NCBI GenBank assembly: GCA_040954445.1
Contig: CP144361.1
Coordinates: forward strand, 1,302,001-1,366,000
Length of the DNA: 64,000 nt
DNA from: Burkholderia sp.
GTDB lineage: Bacteria > Pseudomonadota > Gammaproteobacteria > Burkholderiales > Burkholderiaceae
Direction: 5' to 3'
The position numbers and the translations under genes were made by a program. Below are positions 38,800-48,469 of the stretch, in pieces. The notes under the pieces were generated by a model. The model saw only the letters and a list, made by a program, of their open reading frames with translations. It was not told the origin of the DNA and did no database searches. The number at the start of each line of letters is the position of its first letter. Position 1 is the stretch's first letter.

Positions 38800-39489
38800 A
38801 TGATAGGCTTCGATCGTCAAACGATCTCCGATACCACTGCAAAAATCCTGCTCGAAGTGCAGGCGGTGCACTTCAACGCAGAAAAGCTGTTCATCCTCAC
38901 GTCCGGTTGGGCGAGTCCAGTCTATATCGACTGCCGCAAACTGATCTCCTATCCGCGCGTGCGCCGGGGCCTGACAGAGATGGCGGAAGCGACAATCCTG
39001 CGTGATATCGGTTTCGAGCAGATCGACGCGGTGGCGGGAGGCGAGACCGCCGGTATTCCATTCGCGGCCTGGATCGCCGACCGTATGATGTTGCCGATGC
39101 AGTACGTACGTAAAAAACCAAAGGGTTTTGGTCGCAATGCGCAGATCGAGGGTCACTTGGAAGAGGGCTCGCGCGTGCTGCTGGTTGAGGATCTGACCAC
39201 CGACAGCCGAAGCAAGATCAACTTCATCAACGCTCTGCGTACCGCCCGGGCCGAGGTGAACCACTGCTTCGTGCTGTTCCACTACAACATCTTCAAGGAA
39301 AGCGTCTCAGTCTTGAAGAACATCGACGTAGACCTGCACGCTCTGGCCACTTGGTGGGATGTTCTGCGCGTGGCCAAGGCTTTGGGGTACTTCGAGACTA
39401 AGACGCTCGACGAGGTCGAGAAATTCCTGCACACTCCGACCGAGTGGTCGACCGCACACGGCGGTTCCACCGCACCCAAAAAATTTTAA
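38800..39489 (+). CDS. pyrE: Orotate phosphoribosyltransferase PyrE
   Basis: Fifth step of de novo pyrimidine synthesis: orotate plus PRPP to OMP. The 229-aa protein has [46 protein letters not shown], the catalytic loop [17 protein letters not shown], and the PRPP motif [14 protein letters not shown] (here TDS where many families have TAG, as in other Burkholderiaceae from memory). ATG at 38800 with AGGA upstream gives [15 protein letters not shown]; the longer frame from 38665 is not family-like. The stop (TTT TAA TCA) coincides with the outer end of an IS630-type MITE, so the last residues PKKF are probably IS-derived. Confidence 0.93.
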   Translation: MIGFDRQTISDTTAKILLEVQAVHFNAEKLFILTSGWASPVYIDCRKLISYPRVRRGLTEMAEATILRDIGFEQIDAVAGGETAGIPFAAWIADRMMLPMQYVRKKPKGFGRNAQIEGHLEEGSRVLLVEDLTTDSRSKINFINALRTARAEVNHCFVLFHYNIFKESVSVLKNIDVDLHALATWWDVLRVAKALGYFETKTLDEVEKFLHTPTEWSTAHGGSTAPKKF

Positions 39490-39602
39490 TCAAAAAATTT
39501 GTGATCTTGAAACTAACAAATTAACATCCATGTGATGGACATAGCAAAATGAGACATGAGGGACAATTTTTAATTTCAAAATCACGAATTGTGGCTTAAT
39601 AA
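39485..39602. mobile_element. IS630-derived palindromic MITE, overlapping the pyrE stop
   Basis: Imperfect inverted ends (TTTTAATCAAAAAATTTGTGA ... TCACGAATTGTGGCTTAATA) with the same GAGACATGAGGGACAA interior seen in other IS630-type pieces. Confidence 0.65.
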
Positions 39603-39670
39603 GAAATTATGGGTCTTCGTGGAAAAGTATGATGGAAAATCGCCACTTTGATCAAGCTGCATAACGAACT

Positions 39671-40792
39671 GGCGTTGTTACATAAAGCGAGCGAGATCCG
39701 TTTGACGTTTACGCGCAACGGTCTCGGGGCCAGCCCCCTATCAAGTTAGATTCCAGAGTAACTGCCTAATTTTTTCCAAGAAAATGCGCAAGGACATACA
39801 CAAGACAGGTGAGCCGAAGGCACGCTACCGTGTCAGGAATTGGGCAGCCTATAATGAAGGCCTGATTAACCGGGGAAACATAACAATATGGATAGATGAA
39901 GCCGTCCTTGCCAGCATACCCGATGCCATACCCACACGTGGTCGCCCGTGTCTATACGGCGATACGCTGATTCAGGCATTACTTGGCGCGAAGACCGTCT
40001 ATCGACTGACGTTGCGCGCCCTGCAAGGTTTCACCCAAAGTCTGCACGATTTGGCCTTCCCGAGCTTGCCGGTGCAGAATTACACCACGCTCTGTCGCCG
40101 GGCAAAAACGCTTGATGTCGAACTGACGATCCTTCGTGACAATGAACCGATCCATCTGGATGTCGACAGCACCGGTCTGAAGGTCTATGGAGAAGGTGAA
40201 TGGAAGGTGCGCCAGCACGGCTACTCGAAGCGGCGCACGTGGCGTAAAGTCCATCTCGCGCTCAACGCGAATACAGGTCAAGTGCATGCCGCGCTAATGA
40301 CGAATCAGAATGTGGCTGACAGTGACGCTCTGGCCAAGTTGCTCGAAGATTCCACGCGAAGAACAAATCGATGTCATTGGCGGTGACGGTGCCTACGACA
40401 CCAAGCCATGCCATGCGGCCATTGCTGCACGCAGTGCTATTCCTTCGATTCCGCCACGCGAGGGTGCCGCTCATTGGCCAGCGGATATGCCCGGTGCGGC
40501 GTGGCGTAATGGCGCGGTTGATGCAATTGCCCGTGACGGTCGTCGAGAATGGAAGCAACACAGTGGCTACCACCGGCGATCGCTTGCCGAGAATGCGATG
40601 TATCGGTTCAAGACCCTCACCGGCCACTGTCTCTGGGCGCGTCACATCGCCGCGCAGGCGACTGAGGTCGCCGTTCGCGTCGGCGTCATCAACCGCATGG
40701 CGGACCTCGCTCGTCCGCAATCCGTTCGTATCGCCTGAATTATGCCCGTCCGATGCCATGGCGTCCTCACGTTCGATTTATGCAACAACGCC
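39671..40792 (+). mobile_element. IS903-type copy, frameshifted
   Basis: TIRs present (left one TTGTTACATAAAGCG). The transposase is intact except for a two-base deletion near 40346 (CTCGAAGATTCC for CTCGACCAGATTCC), which separates 39784-40386 from the C-terminal part ending at 40738. Confidence 0.9.
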
Positions 40793-40906
40793 ATTCGTTA
40801 TCTGGACGTTATCTGGAAATTTGAAAGCGTCTCTCATGTCTCGTTTTTCCATGCCCATCACATGAAAGATAATTTTTGAATTTCAAGATAACGAATTATT
40901 GATCAA
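40793..40906. mobile_element. IS630-derived palindromic MITE
   Basis: ATTCGTTATCT at the left and AGATAACGAAT at the right, followed by TATTGATC. The interior CTCATGTCTCGTTTTTCCATG is shared with the 6595 MITE. Its left outer end was lost to the adjacent IS903 copy. Confidence 0.7.
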
Positions 40907-41003
40907 AAGACTATTTGAAGGCATCCTAGAGCTACCTAAGTTTGTTGCGTTTCACTTGGGAATAGGCCGAGGACGGATTGGCAATCGGCAGGCACTGGAT
41001 TCC

Positions 41004-43094
41004 TCAGTGCGCACCTTCGACGTGGTCTCTGACGTTGGCTCCGAAAACGCGCTGTCGGAGCACCGCGAGTTGGTCGCGCATCTGTGCGGCCTTCTCGAAT
41101 TCGAGGTTCTTCGCGTAGTCGACCATCTGCTTCTCGAGCCTCTTGATTGCTTGGGCCAGCTGCTTCTCGGACATGTCCGAGAACTTAGCGCGCTGCTGCG
41201 CCTCCTTGAGCTCCGCACGCGCCTCGTCGGCGTTGTAGACGCCGTCGATGATGTCTTTGATGGGCTTGACCACGCCGCGCGGCGTAATACCAAACTTCTC
41301 GTTGTGCGCGATTTGCTTGGCGCGTCGACGCTCGGTCTCTTCTATGGCACGGCGCATCGAGTCGGTAATGCGGTCGGCGTAAAGAAGTGCCTTCCCGTTG
41401 ACGTGACGCGCGGCGCGACCGATGGTCTGGATCAGCGAACGCTCGGCGCGCAGGAAACCCTCCTTGTCCGCGTCGAGGATCGCCATCAGCGAAACTTCGG
41501 GGATGTCGAGCCCCTCTCGTAGCAGATTGATTCCGACCAGTACGTCGAAGGCACCGAGCCGCAGGTCGCGGATGATTTCAACCCGCTCGACCGTGTCGAT
41601 ATCGCTGTGCAGGTAGCGCACCTTCACGCCGTGATCTGCCAGAAATTCAGTCAGCTGCTCGGCCATTCGCTTGGTCAGTACGGTGATCAGTACGCGCTCG
41701 CCGGTCTTCACGCGCTCGTTAATCTCAGCCAGCACGTCGTCCACCTGGGTGGTGGCCGACCGCACCTCAATCTCTGGGTCGACCAGGCCAGTCGGTCGCA
41801 CCACCTGCTCGACGGTTTGGCCTGAAACACGGGTCTCATAGTCAGCCGGCGTGGCCGAGACGAACACCACTTGCCGCATTTTGCGTTCGAACTCGGGAAA
41901 CTTCAGCGGGCGATTGTCGAGCGCAGAAGGTAAACGAAAGCCGTAATTGACAAGGTTTTCCTTGCGTACACGGTCGCTGTTATACATGCCGTTCAGTTGG
42001 CCGATCAGCACATGCGATTCGTCGAGCAGCATCAGCGCGTCGGACGGCAGGTAGTCGACCAGGGTCGGCGGTGGCTCGCCTGGCGCGGTACTAGAGAAGT
42101 GCCTCGAGTAGTTCTCGATGCCCTTGCAGAAACCAAGCTCCTGTAGCATCTCGAGATCGAAGCGAGTGCGCTGCTCGAGACGCTGCGCCTCCACCAGGCG
42201 GTTTTCGCTGTGAAAGAACTCGAGCCGTTCACGCAGTTCATCCTTAATGGTCTCGATGCCACGCATGATGGTGTTGCGCGGCGTCACGTAGTGCGAGGAT
42301 GGGTAGACCGTGAAGCGCACGATCTTCTGGCGCACCTGGCCGGTGAGTGGGTCGAACAGTTGCAGCGTCTCAACTTCGTCGTCGAACAGCGCGACGCGTA
42401 CAGCCATCTCGGCATGCTCGGCCGGGAAGAGGTCAATGGTGTCGCCGCGCACGCGGAAAGTGCCGCGCTGGAAATCCTGCTCATTGCGCGTGTACTGCAT
42501 GGCGATCAGTCGGGCGATCATGTCACGCCGGCCAATCCGGTTACCCTCACGCAGTGTCAGGATCATCTGGTGGTACTCGGTGGCCTTGCCGATACCGTAG
42601 ATTGCCGAGACGGTTGCGACGATCACAACGTCGCGCCGCTCCAGCAAGCTCTTGGTGGCCGACAGGCGCATCTGCTCGATCTGCCCGTTGATCGCCGAGT
42701 CCTTTTCGATGAACAGATCGCGCTGCGGTACATAAGCTTCCGGCTGGTAGTAGTCGTAGTACGAAACGAAGTACTCGACGGCATTACGCGGGAAGAACTC
42801 GCGAAACTCGGCATACAGCTGCGCGGCGAGCGTCTTGTTCGGCGCGAACACTATAGCCGGACGACCGAGCCGCGCGATGGTGTGTGCCATTGTGAAGGTC
42901 TTGCCCGAGCCAGTCACGCCGAGCAGCGTCTGGAACGACAGGCCATCCTCAACACCCTCAACAAGCGTCTCGATCGCGGTGGGCTGGTCGCCCGCCGGTA
43001 GATACGGTTGATAAAGCTGGAAAGGCGAACCGTCGAATACCACGAATTTTGATTCGTCGAGCTCGGTGGAGATTGCGGGGGAGTATTCGGACAT
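41004..43094 (-). CDS. uvrB: Excinuclease ABC subunit B (UvrB)
   Basis: Damage-verifying helicase-like core of nucleotide excision repair, working with UvrA and UvrC. The 696-aa protein is full length: Walker A GVTGSGKT (residues about 59-66), the damage-probing beta-hairpin [12 protein letters not shown] (about 112-123), DEAD-type [15 protein letters not shown], helicase motifs [18 protein letters not shown] and QTIGRAARH, and the C-terminal UVR motif [22 protein letters not shown] at 43094 gives MSEYSPAIS. No Shine-Dalgarno precedes it; a 55-bp IS-end palindrome lies 17 bases upstream, so its leader is probably IS-disrupted. All motifs are intact and the gene is likely active, in contrast to recO. 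Confidence 0.95.
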   Translation of the reverse strand: MSEYSPAISTELDESKFVVFDGSPFQLYQPYLPAGDQPTAIETLVEGVEDGLSFQTLLGVTGSGKTFTMAHTIARLGRPAIVFAPNKTLAAQLYAEFREFFPRNAVEYFVSYYDYYQPEAYVPQRDLFIEKDSAINGQIEQMRLSATKSLLERRDVVIVATVSAIYGIGKATEYHQMILTLREGNRIGRRDMIARLIAMQYTRNEQDFQRGTFRVRGDTIDLFPAEHAEMAVRVALFDDEVETLQLFDPLTGQVRQKIVRFTVYPSSHYVTPRNTIMRGIETIKDELRERLEFFHSENRLVEAQRLEQRTRFDLEMLQELGFCKGIENYSRHFSSTAPGEPPPTLVDYLPSDALMLLDESHVLIGQLNGMYNSDRVRKENLVNYGFRLPSALDNRPLKFPEFERKMRQVVFVSATPADYETRVSGQTVEQVVRPTGLVDPEIEVRSATTQVDDVLAEINERVKTGERVLITVLTKRMAEQLTEFLADHGVKVRYLHSDIDTVERVEIIRDLRLGAFDVLVGINLLREGLDIPEVSLMAILDADKEGFLRAERSLIQTIGRAARHVNGKALLYADRITDSMRRAIEETERRRAKQIAHNEKFGITPRGVVKPIKDIIDGVYNADEARAELKEAQQRAKFSDMSEKQLAQAIKRLEKQMVDYAKNLEFEKAAQMRDQLAVLRQRVFGANVRDHVEGAH

Positions 43095-43110
43095 AGATCG
43101 AGGGGGAATA

Positions 43111-43165
43111 TTGCATAAATCGAGCACGAGAACGCAATGGCATTGCGCTCGATTTATGCAACAAC
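43111..43165. repeat. IS903-type right-end micro-palindrome upstream of uvrB
   Basis: Two right ends reduced to about 27 bases face each other (TTGCATAAATCGAGC ... GCTCGATTTATGCAA, centre GCAATGGCATTGC). A shorter, imperfect relative of the 68-bp palindrome at 3231, with outermost TIR bases missing. Confidence 0.7.
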
Positions 43166-43167
43166 TC

Positions 43168-43307
43168 CGTTCAAGACGCTCACCGGAAACTGTCTCTGGG
43201 CGGCGTCACATTGACTTGCAGGCGACCGAGGTCGCCTGCAAGTCAATGTGATCAACCGCCTGGTGGCGGACCTCGCTCGTCCACAATCCGTTCGTATCGC
43301 CTGAAAT
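43168..43307 (+). mobile_element. IS903-type fragment with 46-bp extended palindrome
   Basis: Transposase C-terminal segment ([10 protein letters not shown]..) in which 43206-43251 forms a 22+2+22 perfect palindrome. It is cut at the TA of GAAATTA by the following MITE. Confidence 0.8.
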
Positions 43308-43425
43308 TATTTATCTGCAATTCGTTATCTTTAAATTGGAAAATCATTCCTTATGTGATGGGCATGGAACAACGAAACATAAGAGACGATTTTTCAATTT
43401 AAAGATAACGAATTGCAGATAAATA
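43308..43425. mobile_element. IS630-derived palindromic MITE (118 bp, 31-bp perfect TIRs)
   Basis: Perfect 31-base inverted repeats at 43308-43338 and 43395-43425, both ending in TA. It is the best-preserved member of this type and is followed by TGCAACAACGCC, the outer part of an IS903-type TIR cut at its TA. Confidence 0.88.
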
Positions 43426-43481
43426 TGCAACAACGCCACTTTCCCATGAAGACCTGAAATTTGAACTAGCTTCTAAGAAAA

Positions 43482-44159
43482 ATGACTGAATCCAACCGAG
43501 CCGTGTATGCGCTGCATGCCGGCACGTCTCCCGGCAACCTGTTCATGGTGGTGGCACCGTCTGGAGCGGGCAAGTCGACCCTGGTGAACGCGCTGCGCGC
43601 CAGGGAGAGCGAAATTTGCCTGTCGATCTCGTACACCACGCGCAAGCCGCGTCCTGGCGAGCAGAATGGCGAGCACTACCACTTTATTAACTTAGAGAAT
43701 TTCCGTGCGCGCCACGCGCGTCATGAATTCCTAGAAAGTGCCGAGGTGCACGGTAACTACTACGGCACCTCTCGCGTATGGATGGAGGAGCAGATGCAGA
43801 GCGGTCGCGATGTGCTGCTCGAGATCGACTGGCAGGGCGCGAAGCAGGTTAAGAAGCAGTTTCGCAACGCGGTCGGCATCTTCATCCTGCCACCTTCGCT
43901 GGCGGCGCTCGAGGAGCGCCTGAAGAAGCGCGGCCAGGACGAGCCGAACGTGATCACGCGACGCCTTCTAGCCGCCGGCAGCGAGATCGCGCACGCCTCG
44001 GAAGCCGAATACGTGGTGATCAACGAGCACTTCGACACGGCACTGTCCGAGCTGCAACGCATTGTGGAGGCCACGCGCCTGCGCCTGGCCTCACAATACG
44101 CGCGGCACACCGAACTTTTCATCGAGCTCGGCATCCATCTGCAACACGTCGAATATTAA
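43482..44159 (+). CDS. gmk: Guanylate kinase
   Basis: Phosphorylates GMP to GDP. The 225-aa protein has the P-loop APSGAGKST (residues 25-33), the GMP-binding [31 protein letters not shown], the catalytic-site [12 protein letters not shown], and the lid region [22 protein letters not shown] at 43482 ([14 protein letters not shown]); the ribosome-binding site is weak (TAAGAAAA). Downstream, the last codon and stop (TAT TAA TCA) coincide with an IS630-type end. From memory, yicC and rpoZ flank gmk in relatives; neither is present, and rph lies next beyond one IS copy, suggesting deletion of what lay between. Confidence 0.93.
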   Translation: MTESNRAVYALHAGTSPGNLFMVVAPSGAGKSTLVNALRARESEICLSISYTTRKPRPGEQNGEHYHFINLENFRARHARHEFLESAEVHGNYYGTSRVWMEEQMQSGRDVLLEIDWQGAKQVKKQFRNAVGIFILPPSLAALEERLKKRGQDEPNVITRRLLAAGSEIAHASEAEYVVINEHFDTALSELQRIVEATRLRLASQYARHTELFIELGIHLQHVEY

Positions 44160-44220
44160 TCAAAAATTCGTGATTTTGAATAAAGCTACATAACATAGAG
44201 AATTAGTTTATGCATGAAAT
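44154..44220 (+). mobile_element. IS630-type 3'-end remnant
   Basis: TATTAATCAAAAATTCGTGATTTTGAA, then AAGCTACATAACATAGAGAATTAGTTTATGCATGAAAT, similar to the complement of 5800-5850 and to 55415-55455. It starts at the gmk stop and ends at an IS903-type TIR. Confidence 0.6.
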
Positions 44221-45342
44221 GGCATTGTTGCATAAATCGAGCGAGATCCATTGACATTGACGCGTAATGGTCGCGGGGCCAGCCCCTTATCAAGTCAGAT
44301 TCCAGAGTAACTGCCTAATTTTTCCAAGAAAATGCGCAAGGACATACACAAAACAGGTGAGCAGAAGGCACGCTACCGTGTCAGGAATTGGGCGGCCTAT
44401 AATGAAGGCCTGATCAACCTGGGGAACGTAACAATATGGATAGATGAAGCCGTCCTTGCCAGAATACCCGATGCCATACCCACACGTGGTCGCCTGTGCT
44501 TATACGGCGATACGCCTGATTCAGGCATTACTTGGCGTGAAGACCGTCTATCGACTGACATTACGCGCCCTGCAAGGTTTCACCCAAAGTCTGCGCGATT
44601 TGGCCTTCCCGAGCTTGCCGGTGCCGAATTACACCACGCTCTGTCGCTGGGCAAAAACGCTTGATGTCGAACTGCCGATCCTGCGTGACAATGAACCGAT
44701 CCATCTGGTTGTCGACAGCACCGGTCTGAAGGTCTATGGAGAAGGTGAATGGAAGGTGCGCCAGCACGGCTACTCGAAGCGGCGCACGTGGCGTAAAGTC
44801 CATATCGCGCTCAACGCGAATACAGGTCAAGTGCATGCCGCGCTAATGACGAATCAGAATGTGGCTGACGGTGACGCTCTTGCCAAGTTGCTCGACCAGA
44901 TTCCACGCGAAGAACAAATCGATGTCATCGGCGGTGACGGTGCCTACGACACCAAGCCATGCCATGCGGCTATTGCTGCACGCAGTGCTATTCCTTCGAT
45001 TCCGCCACGCGAGGGTGCCGCTCATTGGCCAGCGGATATGCCCGGTGCGGCGTGGCGTAATGGCGCGGTTGATGCAATTGCCCGTGACGGTCGTCGAGAA
45101 TGGAAGCAACACAGTGGCTACCACCGGCGATCTCTTGCCGAGAATGCGATGTATCGGTTCAAGACCCTCACCGGCCACTGTCTCTGGGCGCGTCACATCG
45201 CCGCGCAGGCGACCGAGGTCGCCGTTCGCGTCGGCGTCATCAACCGCATGGCGGACCTCGCTCGTCCGCAATCCGTTCGTATCGCCTGAATTATGCCCGT
45301 CGATGCCATTGCGTCCTCACGCTCGATTTATGCAACAACGCC
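44221..45342 (+). mobile_element. IS903-type copy, one-base frameshift
   Basis: TIRs present (left one GGCATTGTTGCATAAATC). An inserted C at about 44515 (GATACGCCTGATTC) splits the transposase; the remainder to 45289 is open. Flanks GCATGAAAT and CCGTAGAAT do not match. Confidence 0.9.
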
Positions 45343-45383
45343 CCGTAGAATTACAGTTTCCCTCCGAATGCCCATACTTCCCT

Positions 45384-46115
45384 ATGACGAGTTCCTCCTC
45401 CCGCCCGAGCGGTCGACAAGCAGATCAACTGCGTGAGGTGCGTCTGACGCGCCATTACACCAAGCACGCCGAAGGCGCGGTGCTGGTCGAGTGCGGTGAC
45501 ACCAAAGTGATCTGCACGGCCAGCGTGGTCGAGCGCGTGCCCGCGTTCCTGCGCGATCGTGGCCAAGGCTGGCTGACGGCCGAATACGGAATGCTGCCGC
45601 GCGCCACCCACACGCGCAGCGAGCGCGAGGCTACGCGCGGCAAGCAGACTGGTCGAACCCAGGAGATCCAGCGCCTGATCGGTCGCGCGCTGCGCGCAGT
45701 GGTTGACCTGGAGCAGCTCGGCGAGCGCACCATTCATATCGACTGCGACGTAATCCAGGCCGATGGTGGAACGCGTACGGCTAGTATCACCAGCGCCTTC
45801 GTGGCGCTGCAGGATGCTGTTGCCAAGCTGATCGCCGCTGGCAAGCTGATAAACTCGCCGATCACCGATTCGGTGGCCGCGATCTCGGTAGGCGTCTACC
45901 AGGGCACGCCGGTACTCGACCTCGACTACGCCGAAGATTCGCGCTGCGATACCGACATGAACGTGGTAATGACGGACACGGGAGGCCTGGTTGAGGTACA
46001 GGGCACGGCGGAAGGTGTGCCGTTCACCCGCGACGAGATGGACGCGCTGCTCGATCTTGCAAAAAAGGGGATCGGAGAATTGATCGCGTTACAAAAAGCG
46101 GCTCTGGATGACTGA
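45384..46115 (+). CDS. rph: Ribonuclease PH
   Basis: Phosphate-dependent 3'-5' exoribonuclease that trims tRNA 3' ends. The 243-aa protein shows [92 protein letters not shown] (Asp residues of the phosphorolytic site) and [23 protein letters not shown] at 45384 ([12 protein letters not shown]) is 41 bases beyond the IS right TIR; no strong Shine-Dalgarno. It overlaps rdgB by eight bases and heads a compact rph-rdgB-hemW operon that IS elements have not broken. Confidence 0.94.
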   Translation: MTSSSSRPSGRQADQLREVRLTRHYTKHAEGAVLVECGDTKVICTASVVERVPAFLRDRGQGWLTAEYGMLPRATHTRSEREATRGKQTGRTQEIQRLIGRALRAVVDLEQLGERTIHIDCDVIQADGGTRTASITSAFVALQDAVAKLIAAGKLINSPITDSVAAISVGVYQGTPVLDLDYAEDSRCDTDMNVVMTDTGGLVEVQGTAEGVPFTRDEMDALLDLAKKGIGELIALQKAALDD

Positions 46116-46746
46116 CCTGAGCATCGGCAAAGAGCCGTCGCACGGCCTCGCGCGGATCGTGCTGGCCTCAAACAACGCCGGCAAGTTGCGCGAGTTCGCG
46201 GCGCTGTTCGAGACAGTCTGCATTGAAATCATTCCGCAGGGCAAGCTCGATGTGTTCGAGGCGGAAGAGCCATATCCGACCTTCATCGAGAACGCACTGA
46301 ACAAGGCGCGCCATGCCTCGCGCACCACAGGCCTGCCGGCCGTCGCCGATGACTCTGGGCTCTGCGTGCGTGCACTGCATGGCGCGCCGGGCGTACATTC
46401 GGCGCGCTACGCGCAGCTCTCCGGCCTGGAGAAGAGCGACGTGGCGAACAACGCTCACCTGGTGGCTCAACTGCGCGAGATCGAAGACCGGTGCGCCTAT
46501 TACTACTGCGTTTTAGCACTGGTTCGGCATCCAGACGATCCAGAACCGCTGTTCACGGAAGGCCGCTGGCATGGCGAAGTGGTTAACACGCCGCGTGGTA
46601 AGCACGGCTTCGGCTACGACCTGCATTTCCTGCTGCCGGCTCTGGGCGCTACCGTGGCCGAGCTCGAACCGGCCGTGAAAAGCGGCATCAGCCATCGCGC
46701 GATCGCCCTGCGGGCGCTTCTGGCCCGCCTCGTGGAGGCAGCGTGA
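46108..46746 (+). CDS. rdgB: dITP/XTP pyrophosphatase (RdgB/HAM1)
   Basis: House-cleaning hydrolase that converts dITP, ITP and XTP to monophosphates, keeping deaminated purines out of DNA and RNA. The 212-aa protein has [65 protein letters not shown] and HGFGYD, then [13 protein letters not shown]. The usual GYDPIF continuation reads GYDLHF, and SHR is kept. ATG overlaps rph by eight bases and its stop overlaps hemW by four, so expression is likely coupled by translation. Confidence 0.93.
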   Translation: MTDLSIGKEPSHGLARIVLASNNAGKLREFAALFETVCIEIIPQGKLDVFEAEEPYPTFIENALNKARHASRTTGLPAVADDSGLCVRALHGAPGVHSARYAQLSGLEKSDVANNAHLVAQLREIEDRCAYYYCVLALVRHPDDPEPLFTEGRWHGEVVNTPRGKHGFGYDLHFLLPALGATVAELEPAVKSGISHRAIALRALLARLVEAA

Positions 46747-47972
46747 GCCAGACCACCGAAACCGGTCAGCGCATCGCCGCCACTTTCGCCTCGCCGGGCA
46801 AGGTGCGTCTGAGCGCGTTACCGCCGCTGGCGCTCTACGTTCATTTCCCGTGGTGCGTACGCAAGTGCCCGTACTGTGATTTCAACTCGCACGAATGGAA
46901 GGGTACGCGCTTTCCTGAGACGGCCTATCTCGACGCGCTGCGCGCTGATCTCGAGCAGGCGCTGCCCTTCGTCTGGGGTCGACAGGTGTGTACAGTTTTC
47001 ATCGGCGGCGGCACGCCCAGCCTGCTTTCGGCGGTTGGGCTCGACCGTCTGCTGTCTGACGTGCGCGCTCTGCTGCCGCTCGATGCCGACGCCGAGATCA
47101 CGCTCGAGGCGAATCCAGGTATCTATGAGGCGGCGAAGTTCGCGCAGTTCCGCGCCAGTGGCATCAACCGTCTTTCGATCGGTATCCAGAGCTTCAACGA
47201 AGCGCACCTGAAGGCGCTGGACCGCATCCACCACACTGCGCAGGCGCGCGCAGCGGTCGAGATCGCCGCCAGCACCTTCGACAACTTTAATCTCGACCTG
47301 ATGTTCGCGCTACCGACGCAGACCCTCGGGGAATGCCGGGCCGACATCGAGGCCGCGCTGTCGTATGCGCCGCCGCACCTCTCGCTATACCAGCTGACGC
47401 TCGAGCCTAATACGTTGTTCGCGAAGTTCCCACGGGCCGTGCCCGACGACGACGCCTCGGCTGACATGCAGGAATGGATCCACGAGCGCACCGCGCAGGC
47501 GGGCTACGGGCGTTACGAGGTATCGGCCTATGCACGACCGAATCGGCAGTGCAAGCATAACCTCAACTACTGGCGCTTCGGCGACTACCTCGGCATCGGC
47601 GCGGGCGCGCATACCAAGCTCTCGTTCCCAAACCGAATCCTGCGAAAGGCGAGCTACAAGCATCCCGCCACCTACATGGAGCAGGCGATGGCCGGCACAC
47701 CGGTGCAGGAGGAACGCGAGGTCAGCCCGCGCGACCTGCCCTTCGAGTTCATGCTAAACACGCTGCGGCTGGCCGAGGGGTTCCCGCTGGCCAGCTACGC
47801 CGAGCGCACAGGGTTGCCGTTGTCGACCATCGAGCCGGCGTTGGTCGAGGCCGAGCGGCGTGGGCTGATCGCATCCGACTACAAACGCGTCGTACCGACG
47901 CCACTGGGCCAGCGCTTCCTCAACGACTTGCAGGAGCTGTTCCTGCGGAACGCCGACAACGTGGCGGGTTGA
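46743..47972 (+). CDS. hemW: Radical SAM heme chaperone HemW
   Basis: Coproporphyrinogen-III-oxidase-like protein now assigned as a heme-transfer chaperone. The 409-aa protein has the radical-SAM cluster motif in YVHFPWCVRKCPYCDFNSH (Cys 38, 42, 45), the glycine-rich VFIGGGTPSLL, LEANPG, INRLSIGIQSFNEAHLKALDRIH, NLDLMFALPTQT, LSLYQLTLEPNTLFA and RYEVSAYARPNRQCKHNLNYW, ending with the winged-helix HemW domain. The start is GTG at 46743, overlapping the rdgB stop (GTGA). Third gene of the rph operon. A GC-rich hairpin follows 33 bases after the stop. Confidence 0.93.
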   Translation: MSQTTETGQRIAATFASPGKVRLSALPPLALYVHFPWCVRKCPYCDFNSHEWKGTRFPETAYLDALRADLEQALPFVWGRQVCTVFIGGGTPSLLSAVGLDRLLSDVRALLPLDADAEITLEANPGIYEAAKFAQFRASGINRLSIGIQSFNEAHLKALDRIHHTAQARAAVEIAASTFDNFNLDLMFALPTQTLGECRADIEAALSYAPPHLSLYQLTLEPNTLFAKFPRAVPDDDASADMQEWIHERTAQAGYGRYEVSAYARPNRQCKHNLNYWRFGDYLGIGAGAHTKLSFPNRILRKASYKHPATYMEQAMAGTPVQEEREVSPRDLPFEFMLNTLRLAEGFPLASYAERTGLPLSTIEPALVEAERRGLIASDYKRVVPTPLGQRFLNDLQELFLRNADNVAG

Positions 47973-48005
47973 GCCTGGCAGGCCAACAGCAAAGCAAAAT
48001 GCGCA

Positions 48006-48040
48006 CGCTGCCGCCACAAATCTGGGGACGGCAGCGGCGT
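48006..48040 (+). terminator. Possible hairpin terminator after hemW
   Basis: CGCTGCCG / CGGCAGCG stem (48006-48013, 48029-48036) with a 15-base loop, followed by GCGTTTC. The T-run is poor, so termination would be weak or rho-assisted. Confidence 0.4.
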
Positions 48041-48046
48041 TTCGGT

Positions 48047-48052
48047 TACAAT
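48047..48052 (+). promoter_or_regulatory. Possible -10 box of tRNA-Ser
   Basis: TACAAT nine bases before the tRNA. No good -35 is seen 17 bases upstream, where the terminator-like hairpin lies. Confidence 0.35.
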
Positions 48053-48061
48053 GCTGGCCGT

Positions 48062-48152
48062 GGAAGCGTGGCCGAGTGGTTTAAGGCACTTGTCTTGAAA
48101 ACAAGAGACGGATAAAATCCGTCCGTGAGTTCGAATCTCACCGCTTCCGCCA
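48062..48152 (+). tRNA. tRNA-Ser (TGA anticodon)
   Basis: 91 bases including encoded CCA (48150-48152). Acceptor GGAAGCG/CGCTTCC, anticodon loop CTTGAAA with TGA, long variable arm AGACGGATAAAATCCGTC typical of class II tRNAs, T-loop TTCGAAT. Discriminator G. The 3' end is followed by an integrase relic, consistent with use as an island attachment site. Confidence 0.96.
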
Positions 48153-48299
48153 GACGTTTCTGGCCAGAACAGACTCCCAAGCAGTTCCCGGCAAATTCAC
48201 AAATACCCCACAAAGCCCAGGCCGAACATAGTTTTTTGGGGTGTTTTTTGTTTCCCCACTTCCATGCGAGACAATCCAGACATTGAATAGAGGTGAAAG

Positions 48300-48465
48300 T
48301 GGTCGAACAACAACTGCAGCGGCTGATAGCGCTGAAGATTGGCAAGCTCGACGCGCCCCGGCCAATATCCAGACGGCGGAAGGCTCTATTTCCAGATTTG
48401 GCCGAGCGGATCGCGCTCGGTGGATCTTTAAACTTCTCATCGCCGGTCACTCACGCGCATGAAGT
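48300..48465 (+). pseudogene. Tyrosine-type (P4-like) integrase, N-terminal relic
   Basis: Read across two frameshifts, the segment gives ALKIGKLDAP, then GQYPDGGRLYFQIWPSGSR, then SWIFKLLIAGHSRAMK. This matches the Arm-DNA-binding domain at the start of P4-type integrases (the pattern KxPGRYxDGGGLYLQVxxxGSKSWIFRF). It begins about 150 bases after tRNA-Ser, where such integrases usually sit in genomic islands. The catalytic domain is absent; an IS903 fragment takes over at about 48470. Non-functional, but it marks a former island boundary. Confidence 0.6.
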
Positions 48466-48469
48466 TCTT

